The translations under genes and the position numbers were made by a program. A model generated the notes under the pieces. It did not search any database and had not been told where the DNA came from. It saw only the letters and a program-made list of their open reading frames with translations. A stretch of DNA of 64,000 nt, taken from positions 87,414 to 151,413 of the forward strand of contig NMRA01000376.1 in the NCBI GenBank assembly GCA_002633005.1, read 5' to 3'. The stretch is from Phoronis australis. Taxonomy: Eukaryota > Phoronida > Phoronidae. Below, one piece after another: positions 28,001-35,541 of the stretch (positions are counted from its first letter, which is position 1; each line of letters starts with the position of its first letter).

Positions 28001-29462
28001 AAGAGCCTAAACGTATAACTGAACAAAAAATTTGCAAACAGTAGGTATTTTATAGAACATTTCACTTATAATTTTTTCTGGAATCTACAGTGATTGATGG
28101 AAAGCGTTGTTTGACATTCAACGAGGAAAATATTCCCCTTGAGCTAAAAAACCCAATTAATATCTTCAACTCTAGACACAGAGAGCCAGATTTTTCACTT
28201 TCAAAAAACAGACAAATCCGTGGTGAATGATTATGGGTTTTTCATAAATTAGTGAACCATTCAAAATAAATTAACTTACAGGTAATTAGTCATTGTAGAA
28301 AACAGGTTAGCTCTTTGGGCAAATTTCACCACTGACAGCTCCAGTACAAAGTGTTTCTCAAGCAAGAGCCAGAAAAACAACAATACTCTGAGATTGAAAA
28401 AATGTAACACTTGAAAATGTCAGTTGCAAAACAACGATCCAATGAGTTAGGCAACACTATTAAACAAAAAATAATGAAAATTTGATTTTATCCGGAAATT
28501 CATACAGTACTTCTGTTAGAAATGAGTACTTCTGCAAAAGAAGCCCGGTTCAATAAAGTCTACCTCTTTGTGGTTATTGCGAAAATGAGGGTCCACATAT
28601 CACAGTCATACCTCCTTGGTGGACTGCACCATGGGTACTTACGGAAAGCACAAAACAGGCTGAATGTGCTTGATGAGGATTGAACTGTAGTGACCCGACT
28701 TCCCATTTACTTTGACGACTAACTTTCTTGATGTCGTCCAATGGCTGGTCAAGATTAACTAGAGCCAACGCCCTCTTTCTATCAATAAGAACAATAGATG
28801 GCAAAATAAATGAATGGAACAGTTTATTAGATAAAAAGTGACAAAAATCAAAAAAATATTCAGTGATATCAACTCAAATAACAAAGAAACATTACAGAGC
28901 CAAATGTTTAACTCTGATGAAACTCACACAAATCAGATATGCATCAGTTAGACCTTGGCCTAACTGGACAAAATTCAACCATATGGCTGTTCTAGTTTGT
29001 GTATTCTGATAGACAGGACCATATTCCCGAGCTGTCACCCCAGAAGTTTTTCTGAAAATTTCTGTTCGCCCTGGCTAAACCATAAACTTTATGATGGTTT
29101 TTAATAGCATTCACGTGTAGAGTCTCTAGATTTTGTTAGCAAACAACAACTCGTAAGGTCAAAGAGGCCATAAACATCAACGGTCAGCGCCCCCTCTTGA
29201 ACCGGGTCAGAGGACTCCACTTACCCCATGAACCTGTTTCTGTTTTATTGGATAATAATGTGCACAGCACAATTTAACTTTTGACAGATTTTCAATCCAA
29301 TGACTTGAAATGTCCACTATTTGATAACCCACAAATCCAGAAAAATTAAGCCAAAGCAATGTCCTTAACTTCAAGGCTTTTTGACCGAACAAAAGTAAAT
29401 GTCAATACTTACGATGCCAGCATCGCATACTGTCCTGCGTAGTCGACAGTCATACAGCTGGC
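6933..29462 (-). CDS. WDR59: WDR59 orthologue (GATOR2 subunit), 20 internal exons, both ends missing
   Basis: WDR59 is a subunit of GATOR2, which acts on GATOR1 to control mTORC1 at the lysosome in response to amino acids. Twenty minus-strand exons were placed by similarity to the vertebrate protein and by GT-AG sites: 29462-29413, 28778-28643, 27751-27666, 26775-26695, 26352-26226, 25930-25814, 24801-24724, 23521-23362, 22284-22205, 21566-21452, 20357-20221, 19508-19344, 18614-18519, 14038-13903, 13083-13017, 12336-12213, 11560-11400, 9455-9374, 8113-8001 and 7083-6933. Their summed length is 2262 nt, and every junction phase agrees, giving 754 uninterrupted codons. The order is an N-terminal WD40 propeller (first nine exons), an acidic linker, an RWD-like domain (20357-18519), a low-complexity Ser/Arg linker, then the alpha-helical region containing the motif LQDVQTLALLC. 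Human WDR59 has about 974 residues. The first roughly 18 residues and the C-terminal zinc-binding region were not found. Identity is secure; some exon edges are inferred. Confidence 0.93.
8001..8113 (-). CDS. WDR59: WDR59 exon, helical region
   Basis: It encodes MWTLVGLTSSKSLKPKKEPD then HGPPWAHHPFGRKLISS, matching vertebrate VWSLATVATD...PWARHPFGRQLLESL. The acceptor is cccttcag and the donor gtatgta. Confidence 0.93.
8621..9124. mobile_element. 504-bp non-autonomous DNA transposon (hAT-like ends) in a WDR59 intron
   Basis: It starts CAGGGCTTGGAAT and ends with the exact inverse ATTCCAAGCCCTG. The 6-bp sequence tgtcat abuts both ends (8615-8620 and 9125-9130) as a target-site duplication. 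No transposase is encoded. The interior repeats the word gcggaaa near the right end. CAGGG-type ends are typical of hAT elements, which usually make 8-bp duplications, so the superfamily is uncertain. Confidence 0.7.
9374..9455 (-). CDS. WDR59: WDR59 exon, helical region
   Basis: It encodes IDNKDIPNMCKVNASAAAAV then GRKDLIQ, matching vertebrate VNDIQETCQKNAASALLVGRKDLVQ. The donor is gtgagtct. Confidence 0.92.
10021..10126. repeat. Imperfect inverted repeat in a WDR59 intron
   Basis: The left arm aatcctacacgagtctcagg, continuing tttattacatgggcaa, is mirrored by ttgcccatgccataaacctg followed by agacgactgtaggatt. The arms are about 36 bp with a spacer of roughly 35 bp. It is probably a small foldback transposon; a hairpin RNA is less likely. 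Confidence 0.55.
11400..11560 (-). CDS. WDR59: WDR59 exon, Arg/Ser linker and helical region
   Basis: A basic Ser/Arg-rich segment is followed by VKVYDISCLMPLNRQLAETY, matching vertebrate VIIQDIACLLPVHKSLGELYI. The acceptor is tttgtag and the donor gtaagag. Confidence 0.9.
11677..11771. repeat. 15-bp tandem repeat (gctcgtgacaatatt)
   Basis: About six diverged copies of a 15-bp unit ending in gacaatatt lie head to tail in the intron upstream of the 11400-11560 WDR59 exon. Because the unit is a multiple of three it stays open on the minus strand as a five-residue repeat (SNIVT), but nothing suggests it is translated. Confidence 0.75.
12213..12336 (-). CDS. WDR59: WDR59 exon, central region
   Basis: It starts SLSALGAFSQNAMRSPAP and ends DFDVSISNFYKR, matching vertebrate RSLSALSAY and VSISSFYYKER. 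The donor is gtaggtg. Confidence 0.9.
13017..13083 (-). CDS. WDR59: WDR59 exon, central region
   Basis: This 67-bp exon encodes (G)YLVCFCRPSGLSQRAGMEI then TP, matching vertebrate GYLVYFTRPMTMHRA. The acceptor is attttcag and the donor gtaagta. Confidence 0.88.
13903..14038 (-). CDS. WDR59: WDR59 exon, central region
   Basis: It contains YRYGAFQDTSVPFPRTSGAK then FCGAG, matching vertebrate AYGSYQDANIPFPRTSGARFCGAG. The acceptor is gtgttacag and the donor gtaatt. Confidence 0.93.
15663..15798 (+). repeat. 5' LTR of the Gypsy-type element
   Basis: It begins TG and ends CA directly before the primer-binding site. It matches 18296-18403, for example gatgacgcgttctagcagaa in both. The left flank is cacac. 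Confidence 0.82.
15876..16969 (+). pseudogene. Gag-protease remnant of the Gypsy-type element
   Basis: Three frames must be followed in turn: 15876 to about 16050, about 16050 to 16400, and about 16390 to 16969. The coding region is therefore broken by two frameshifts. The gag part is charged and helical (RMKLKFVKQQADKPVDQFYD). A zinc-knuckle-like CTKCGYMHPPKRCPAFGKKC motif follows at about 16515-16575; an expected later cysteine is arginine. An aspartic protease active site, KIDTGAQVNLL, lies at about 16870-16902. Protease-like sequence continues in frame past a stop to about 17110. Confidence 0.85.
17182..17973 (+). pseudogene. Integrase remnant of the Gypsy-type element
   Basis: The retroviral-type DDE integrase core is recognisable across frames. 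The first Asp lies in IVGLDVFHHKQKTYSCIVDY (about 17260-17320). The second lies in IVSDQGTQYMSEMF (about 17415-17460), in another frame. The catalytic Glu is in SQWQNGRCERTLG (about 17510-17550). A C-terminal SH3-like segment (WSRGIVTSVDGERSYTVI) is in a third frame near 17860-17970. At least two frameshifts make it non-functional. The sequence directly before it is protease, so RT and RNase H were lost by deletion. Confidence 0.85.
18296..18403 (+). repeat. 3' LTR of the Gypsy-type element (internally shortened)
   Basis: It starts TGTCACATACGCG after a polypurine tract. It follows the left LTR up to tagtggaatat and then jumps to the terminal TGTACA, so about 28 bp present in the left LTR are missing. 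The next bases are cacac. Confidence 0.75.
18519..18614 (-). CDS. WDR59: WDR59 exon, end of RWD-like domain
   Basis: This exon has 32 codons: ILREASSQRVKRNRSCLEPC then LRLLASSLETLT, matching vertebrate ILKDTALQKVKRGQSCLEPCLRQLVSCLE. The following 4.5-kb intron contains the antisense Gypsy-type element. Confidence 0.93.
19344..19508 (-). CDS. WDR59: WDR59 exon, RWD-like domain
   Basis: This exon has 55 codons beginning MDAVQRTCSVTAHSGVSQVH and containing IIMFPAQYPNKALPSFQF, matching vertebrate MDAADRSCTVSVHCS...KFPAQYPNNAAPSFQF. Both boundaries are in phase 0. Confidence 0.95.
20221..20357 (-). CDS. WDR59: WDR59 exon, start of RWD-like domain
   Basis: A Ser/Thr-rich start is followed by RTLQQEFSLVNLQIPNLEVE, matching vertebrate QTLQQEFSLINVQIRNVNVE. 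It enters in phase 1 after one G and leaves in phase 0 before gtatgtat. Confidence 0.9.
21452..21566 (-). CDS. WDR59: WDR59 exon, acidic linker
   Basis: It begins LCGHDVLDTGAELESVQQ, like vertebrate LCANDILDG, and then becomes Glu/Asp-rich (SLSEEDDDQLG). It links the propeller to the RWD domain. A SINE starts about 65 bp upstream in the adjoining intron. Confidence 0.85.
21631..21860 (+). repeat. tRNA-derived SINE in a WDR59 intron
   Basis: The head resembles a tRNA gene with an A box (tagctcagtggttag, about 21639-21653) and a B box (gggttccatccc, about 21682-21693), but does not fold into an intact tRNA. It is followed by the conserved-looking tail ctgtgtccttggacaaagca and cttcagtccac. It starts about 65 bp upstream of the acceptor of the 21452-21566 exon. 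The 3' boundary is approximate. Confidence 0.72.
22205..22284 (-). CDS. WDR59: WDR59 exon, last WD40 strand
   Basis: It encodes (N)ENDYQLVTWSRDQSLRIWK then IEPFLQR, matching vertebrate DYQLVTWSRDQTLRMWRVDSQMQR. It closes the beta-propeller. Confidence 0.93.
23362..23521 (-). CDS. WDR59: WDR59 exon, WD40 propeller
   Basis: It encodes PFGQGLVSVNVPQLRRGENS, LFLWCLEDLTQPAHTFVGHS and DVVLEFQWRNKDQ. It matches vertebrate PFSNGLVTVMVPQLRRENSLLLW...FVGHDDVVLEFQWRK. The exon ends with one base of the next codon before gtaagtg. Confidence 0.95.
24724..24801 (-). CDS. WDR59: WDR59 exon, WD40 propeller
   Basis: This exon has 26 codons: LWNIDSPKKHEAMLSSSSPV then WRARFT, matching vertebrate FWDYRQPRKYLNILPCQVPVWKARYTPF. 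The acceptor is ctccgcag and the donor gtaag. Confidence 0.92.
25814..25930 (-). CDS. WDR59: WDR59 exon, WD40 propeller
   Basis: This exon has 39 codons and contains YIAGHLSKIHGLDWSPF and LATSSQDCTVK, nearly identical to vertebrate YLAAHLSKIHGLDWHPD...LATSSQDNSVKFWD. Both splice boundaries are in phase 0. Confidence 0.95.
26226..26352 (-). CDS. WDR59: WDR59 exon, WD40 propeller
   Basis: It encodes DTRKPSISLQAVAGSSQIKW and then NRVSPNLIATAHDTDIRIWD. This matches the vertebrate KPTVALSAVAGASQVKW...DVRIWDKR block. The acceptor is tgtttcag and the donor gtatgtgg. Confidence 0.93.
26695..26775 (-). CDS. WDR59: WDR59 exon, WD40 propeller
   Basis: This 81-bp exon encodes (S)DLEWSPFDPHVLATCSADT and then FTFIWDMR, a typical WD repeat ending in WD. 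It matches vertebrate SDLDWAVFEPDLLVTSSVDTYIYIWDIKD. Confidence 0.93.
27666..27751 (-). CDS. WDR59: WDR59 exon, WD40 propeller
   Basis: It begins TNQVAEVMEWE and ends LKGHTRVI plus two bases, matching vertebrate SNQRVDLYKW...LQGHTRVIS. The acceptor is gatgcag and the donor gtgagt. The GH dipeptide is the usual start of a WD repeat. Confidence 0.92.
28643..28778 (-). CDS. WDR59: WDR59 exon, WD40 blade 1
   Basis: The exon contains LALVNLDQPLDDIKKVSRQ followed by SKWEVGSLQFNPH, the counterpart of YIVNLDAPF...KISRQSKWDIGAVQWNPH in vertebrates. The acceptor is tattgatag and the donor gtaagtacc. It ends in phase 0. Confidence 0.92.
29413..29462 (-). CDS. WDR59: WDR59 exon (N-terminal, first one found)
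   Basis: This 50-bp exon lies between an acceptor (attacag) and a donor (gtaagt). It encodes ASCMTVDYAGQYAMLAS, which matches the vertebrate stretch ATAMSVDCLGHYAVLSG near the N-terminus. It enters in phase 0 and leaves with two bases of a Ser codon. An upstream exon with the start codon must exist. No convincing one was seen between 29.5 and 31 kb. Confidence 0.85.
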
Positions 29463-29499
29463 CTGTAATATGAAGTACTTAATTGTCAGTTAAGGGACT

Positions 29500-30776
29500 G
29501 GTACTGTTCACCAATGAACTGTTCAAACACAGTAATGCACCATAATCATGTTCAAAAAGTTTTGAGTCATGTCTATAAATTTTGAGCCATGTGTAAAAAG
29601 CCTGAAAGTTTTCTGCTTAGTTCGTTACTGCTGAGGGAGCAGACTCTACAAGTTGGCTTGTCATGGGGCGTCATATGGAAAGCATGGTCTGTACGAATGA
29701 CTGTTAGTTCTCATAAAAACAAGTTGAAACCAATCTTATGGCAGTATGTGGTCTGAATCAAAAGTTTGAATCTTAGACAAAATGTGGCTTTACAGCCGCG
29801 TTATTTTCATTCTTTTGCTGAAAAATGATAGAGACCTCACAATGCTCAGCAAGTTAAACTAATATGTAACAGCAGCTCTTTCTATGAATTAGCAAAAGGC
29901 AGAAATAAGCCCATGGATGCATTGCACAAAATTTGCCAATACTCAGCTGTGAAACAGAGATGGGCCATAAGAGCATATTTCACAAACTTGTGAAATGGAC
30001 ATACAACAAATGAATGGGGAAAATACTTGCTGAGTGTGTTAGTATTAACAAAAGTGAATTCCCTCGACATACTTAAGGAACCGCGAACAATCAAACCACT
30101 TATATTTGGCCTCTTTTTACCTTTCTCTAACAATGATGAATCAAATCGTCTGCCATCTTACAATCTCAGTTTTTAATCTAATAACGTCACGTAATGACCC
30201 AAATGCCAGCCAATCAGCCAAGTGAATGCTTCAGTTCCTGACTTCACAAAAATGTAAGTGGCAGAGTGACAAGTGAATAGTAAGAAGTTAAATCTGCGAG
30301 TGAATAAGTTCTTTCAAAGGGCTTGATTTCCATGCAGTTATATTCGCCGTAGTATTTCTGCAGATAAATGTGTTCAAGTGATTGCAATTTTGACGTGTGC
30401 AGGTTAACATTTGATGTTTAACTTAAGTGAGATATGTATAACTTAATTCTACATTTTCAATGTACATACGGACTTACAACCCTGTTTAAGGGTTGGTTTA
30501 CCGACTAGTATGACACTAGTGTTACTGAACTCTACCCAGCAGTTCTGGCAAGGTTCGCAATCATGCCACAATGTGACATGTGTGATTACCTGCTGCTTGA
30601 CCTTCAACCTGGGTCAGACAATAATTACCCAGATTGAAGACCAAGCAAAAGTAAATCACAGCGATGACCACGAGCGAATGGAGATAGCAACCTCCGCAGA
30701 CTTTTGACACATCTATATCTAACTTCCTGAGCATCGTTTGTGTGCAATGCCAATGGCATAATGCAGGGTAGAGTTC
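29500..30776. other. Upstream region of WDR59, first exon not identified
   Basis: The WDR59 start exon and promoter should lie on the minus strand here or further right. An ATG near 30153 (MADDLIHHC then a stop) precedes a gtaaaaag donor in the right phase, but the stop and lack of similarity argue against it. Nothing else could be supported. Confidence 0.35.
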
Positions 30777-31399
30777 AGAGAGACGGGGAAATTCGGACAC
30801 TGGGGGGGAAATTCGGACAGAGCGTAGGGGAAACTTGGACTAGTATAGGTAAAATTCGGACAAAATCAACCCAACCACGGATAAGCGCTTATTGCCACGC
30901 TTCTTTCTACTCAAATTTTGTTCGCGATAGCTTCAGCGACATCTGTTAACGAAGCTGGCAACCTGTGCTGCTCTGAGCTGACTTCGTGTTTGTATATATT
31001 CGTGTTTTTATAGACCAACATATTTGTGACATCAGATTTCGTTATTGGTTCAAATATTAATCTTTTAAGCTTATTTGCAGTTTTGGAAAAGATCTATGAT
31101 AATGAGAGCAAATCTTCTGGTGTCCAATAGAGTTCGGTGGTGTCAATACTGAACAATTAGTGAGACACATGGAACTTTTTATTATCATTATTCAAATACA
31201 ATTCTGTAAGTACAAAATGTGGGACACGGTGCAAGTGGCAAAAGTCCATTGTTGCAGAGGGCAACTGTGCTGCTTTCGTTGACTTTTCTTTTCAGCACTT
31301 CCCAGTATTAAATGTGTGATGGGATGCCCGAGTGCGGCGATTGTAGCAGATGGCAACCGTGTTACTTTACCCAGCTTTCCTTCTCAGCACATCGCCGTT

Positions 31400-31975
31400 T
31401 TTCTTCTATATGACGTCTGACGTGAGCAGCTTATGAGTGGTCGATCCCATCCTCCTTTTGGTCAGCTCTCAACTGGTCAGCGAAGGAGGCAGGAATACTT
31501 CTCCGACAGCGTTGCCCAAATCCGCGTCAGAACTTGATGCTGCTTTCAGAGGACCAAACACCGTTCTGTCCAGGGGCAGGAGAGTGTGTGTGCAATGTCA
31601 TAGTAGAAGGGACAGCAACAAGATATTTTCTGCCATAGCCCTTTCTATTATAGCAATCGATTCATGAGAAGAGTGGCCATCAAAATTAAGCATTCCGGAC
31701 CACAAAACTTGAGGAAGATTTCCACAAACCACTTTTCCACTATGTCCTCATCAATCCAGCCATTCTTTTGGGAGGTCCACACGCAATCATTTGGAGCTGC
31801 AGCCACGTTGTATCCATGAAGAGACCGGTTTGTTTTTCCTTTCGTAATTACCATCGGCGGCATTCTATTGCCGGCAGCGCTGACACACGCCATCACCTTA
31901 GTTAATGTTTGGATAATAAGTAACATAGCTTGTCCCAATTTTTGCACTGGCTTTGGGTGCAGGATACCATTTTAA
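31400..31975 (-). pseudogene. DDE transposase fragment (pogo/Tigger, DDE_1 type)
   Basis: On the minus strand KVMACVSAAGNRMPPMVITK matches the strongly conserved block of CENP-B/pogo-family transposases. It is followed by WTSQKNGWIDEDIVEKWF. After a frameshift the second catalytic Asp appears in LNFDGHSSHESIAIIERAM, then an in-frame stop, then THTLLPLDRTVFGPLKA, the family's HLLQPLDVGVFGPLK block. At least one frameshift and two stops make it a fossil. Confidence 0.82.
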
Positions 31976-32013
31976 ACAAAGCGCGGATGTAGTCTACCCC
32001 AGCCGACTCCACC

Positions 32014-32124
32014 CAGCGGCGGATCCCTGCATCTCTACATTTTAAGCTGGGTGTGTGCATGTGGCGAAATTCTGGTTATTCCTGTGTCCTGGCCGCCCTA
32101 ACTCAAAATCCTGGACCCGCCCTG
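32014..32124. mobile_element. hAT-like MITE, short internally deleted copy
   Basis: It begins CAGCGGCGGATCC and ends GGACCCGCCCTG, an imperfect inverse. The interior (acattttaagctggg, gcgaaattctggttattcctg, actcaaaatcctgga) is shared with the copies near 34.6, 39.7 and 43.9 kb. The sequence ccacc abuts both ends. It is nested in the pogo-like element. Confidence 0.65.
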
Positions 32125-32938
32125 CCACCTACGCACCTGCTGCGGTTAAGTGTCGGTACAAGGGCCAACCACTGTGGCTTTACATGAGAGTGTATACAGG
32201 TTATTGTTTTTGAGAATATTTCAAACAATTTTATAATTTATCAGTTTCAGCTTGAAGCGAATAACATCTTTAAAATTTGACGACTTGTCATGTCCACCGT
32301 TTAACGATGTGACAGCCGGTATGCAGCCGACTAGGAAAATGTGAGTATTTCACATGACGAACAGCGCCATCATTGTTGAATATTTAAATCATGAATTGAC
32401 CTCTTTTACATGAAAAGGTTATCACGTGAGTTTGAAAAATCTCGTGGATTCAAAAACGGCGCCTTGCACTGGCATCCGAATTTTACCGCAGCTTATAAAA
32501 AGTTGGAGGGGAAATTTGGACACTCAATTTTTATCATATCATGCTTTTTTGTATGTTTTTTAATTAAAATTAACACAGAAAACAGGATATCCATGCATTA
32601 GGCGTCTTGTAAATCCAAATGCAATTGCACGTCAAGCAGTCATGTGATCTAAATATAACTTGTAAATGGCAGTGTACCTACTGCAGACTTTCAAGATCGC
32701 GAAGAGAAGCAGACGTCAAATCGAGGAATGGTGATGAGCATGCATCAAATGTCCTGAAACCTTGTTGCAATTCAAAGATACATAATAAAAAAAATCATAC
32801 TATTGTTAAATGAAACGAGGAAGCTTTTCATTTATAAGAAAGGGTGGGTATAGGTGGTGATTTATTTGACATTCATTTAGATTCGTCCGAATTTTACTGC
32901 TGTCCGAGTTTCCCCAAACTACCCCTACCCACTTTTTT

Positions 32939-33745
32939 ACTTTCGATGTATCCTAGAGGTAGGCTATATGCACTTTCATCATCAGATATTAAGACTACTA
33001 ACAGGGCAACTCGCAGGAGCAACCACAATTCCGTTCAGCACACCCATGCCAGAACAAACGCCTACAAATTGGACAAGACAAGGTATGTTTTACTTTCTTT
33101 CAAGCTAACATCTCTGCCTGGTAGATGGAAATAAGCTCAATGTTTTGTGCACGTTTGAGTCCGGTCACGTGAAATCATCTGATACTTGCACCGAAGCTCA
33201 TCCTCTATTCTCATATCCATCAATCACCTTAATAAGTTCAAACCAACCTGCAATTCGCGATATTCTGCAGCAACATACTCTGCACTCCATCTCACCGCCG
33301 CCATGTTGCTCTCTAACCCCACCTACCGGTACGAAACCTCATCCCTGATGCAGCCGCGAAAGACCGTAGTGCCCTAAGGGGAGGGAGGTAGGGAGGTAGG
33401 GACTTTTACATTAAGTTATAATAATACAATGATTATACAATTCGATTTCAGTTAGGAGGCCTTGAAAGGTTATTGACCGCTAACAAGAAGGTCCCCTAGT
33501 GTACGAAATAAATAAATGGAAATGCAAAAATCAGACTGAGGAATATGTGAGGAAGCCATATATATAACATACTTAACAAAACAAAGTGTCGAATTAGCGC
33601 TGAAAACGACCGACACGCCAGGAACCAAAAAGTGGACTGGCACATCTCAGGAGATTTTGGGCCCGGGAATACAATTAGATACTGTTACATATGAAGCAAT
33701 CGGATATATGACAAACTGGATCGTAGTTGCTAATAATAAAATTGG
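32939..33745. other. No gene seen
   Basis: Short open frames here show no family features. A G-rich tract (ggggagggaggtagggaggt) lies near 33377. The left part is flank of the pogo-like element and the right part may include the 3' end of the LINE. Confidence 0.4.
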
Positions 33746-34570
33746 TTAAGAACTTGAATGCTGGCAAAGAATGTTTTTATTATCGTGATTTATAGCAGAA
33801 ACTGGTATTTCGTTGTTGTTTATAAGTCGAGGAATTTCAAATTTAATACAGGCTCTTGATGACAATTTGTTGGACGGAGGAATTAAAATTTTGGGTTGTA
33901 TTGTCGGAATAGCAGCTGAGTATTGATTCAGGTATGTAGGAGTTTTAATGTGTCTGGTTGGTTTATGTTGGATGGGTTTACTAAAGAAGTTGTTAGTGTA
34001 AAAATATTTAGAAAGCTGATTATTGAGGAATTTGTAGTAAAATTTTGCAGTTGAGATTTTAAAGATGTCTTGAAGTAGAGAGAGGCGAAGTTCCTTACAT
34101 ATGGGCAGAGAGTGAGTATTATAACTGGAATTTGATATATTCCGAAGGATCCTCTTCTGGGCTGTCTGGAGCTGCCAAAACCCCAAGTTGCAATGCCATA
34201 GTTTAAATGTCAGTGGGAGGACAAATGAATTATATATTAACTTGAGAGCTGGAAGAGGAAGATAAGTTTTCAATTTATATAAGAGTCCACCGAGATTGTT
34301 CAGTTTGTTTGAGATGAGGTTTATGTGGGGCGACCAGGGGTTTTTGTCAACGGTAATACCAAGGAAAAGAAAACTGTTTTCATGACATATGGTTTTGCTA
34401 TTTATATAAATGGTGGGAATAATACATTTTTCAATTTTCTTTTGAGGGTAGTGGAAGATCATTAATTTACTTTTTGATGTGTTAATTGAAAGTTTGTTCA
34501 CGGAAAACCAGTCTGAAATAGATTTAAGGTTGTTGTTGATGGTGGTTGATTGCTTTAAAGTGTTTGGCAC
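33746..34570 (-). pseudogene. 3' part of a CR1/Jockey-like LINE reverse transcriptase ORF
   Basis: A long open frame encodes the region after the catalytic RT motifs: ISDWFSVNKLSINTSKSKLM, FLGITVDKNPWSPHINLI, LPLPALKLIYNSFVLPL, then TAQKRILRNISNSS. This order is typical of the thumb and C-terminus of CR1/Jockey-type LINEs. The N-terminal endonuclease and RT palm are absent, so the copy is 5'-truncated at about 34570, where hAT-like MITE sequence begins. It has no internal stop for about 270 codons, which suggests a fairly recent insertion. Confidence 0.8.
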
Positions 34571-34770
34571 TAGCATATGCGGGGCTCGGGAGGCGAATGC
34601 ACAATGCATAGGCCTTGAATAAACCCTTTTTTAGTGATAAGGTCCACAAACCCAAAAATTCGAGACCCCCTACATCCCCACATTTTAAGCTGGGCGCTTA
34701 AGGCGAAATTCTGCTTATTCCTGTGCCTCCCCCCCAACTCAAAATCCTAGATCTGCCCCTGGTACGCAAG
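34571..34770. mobile_element. hAT-like MITE fragment
   Basis: It shares actagcatatgcg, gaatgcacaatgcataggcc, aaattcgagaccccctacat and aactcaaaatcctagatctg with the fuller copy at 39591-39895. Its left half is missing where it meets the truncated LINE. Confidence 0.65.
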
Positions 34771-35541
34771 TCTAAATTCCAGAAAAAACGTCTATTTTAC
34801 CTCAATCTGATACCTCCGGTCACTAAAGTCGAATACTTGATAGGGCATTGCAATATATCACATGTAGAAATTTCCAAATCTGATTTCTAAAAGTCAATGT
34901 GAAAACTGAGGACCAATTCACCTAATCGTAATTTATGTATATGAGGCGAGGTCCTGTTGGTGCACTGATGACTTGCCACGTCAGTACAGTTGAAGCACTG
35001 ATGTCTCGATCTAGCGATACCGTAGACATATGTCAACCTCTGAGTGACTCTTCCTACTGAAACAATATCTACACTGGTCGGAGTTGCTTAGTTTTAGTAC
35101 AGAGCTGTAGGCCTACATGCCAGTGCGCCTACTTACGCAATAATGTGCCGTTTTCATCAAAGCAGTTGTTTGCTCGGTTCGAAGTCAGTTGTCCTTACAG
35201 TGGACACGGCTAGGCAGCAACCATTTGTTAGCGTTTGTAAAGTATATAAGTCGCTGTATAATGTATTTCTGTGCATTTCTTAATTACTTCTGGATGTTTC
35301 AGTAGTGAGATAATCACCCAGTCTTTGTACCGTCTTCTAAGATTTAAAATATACTTTAAGTCTAACATTTTGCAACGGATAATGCAAGATACATTCACAT
35401 AATATACAATATATATGCTCCTTAGTTTTACTCAATTATTTATGTAGCTCTGCGTTCCTAATTCCAGATACAGACACAGTCGCATGGGCCTGATCGATAG
35501 GCAATTAACATATGGTACTTTTAGTCATACCTCCAACAGCC

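Larger units (their letters stand above)
30777..32938 (-). mobile_element. Degenerate pogo/Tigger-like DNA transposon
   Basis: The ends carry inverted copies of one motif. The left has gtaggggaaacttggact...gtaaaattcggac (about 30825-30861); the right has the inverse gtccgaattttact...gtccgagtttcccc (about 32886-32925). Extra copies of aaattcggac lie near the left end. Between them lies a broken DDE transposase (31400-31975). A smaller MITE is nested inside. Outer borders are uncertain by some tens of bases. Confidence 0.6.

Noticed and set aside
30120-30165. WDR59 first exon at the ATG near 30153
   Set aside because: The frame hits a stop after nine codons and lacks similarity to the conserved N-terminus, although the donor phase would fit.
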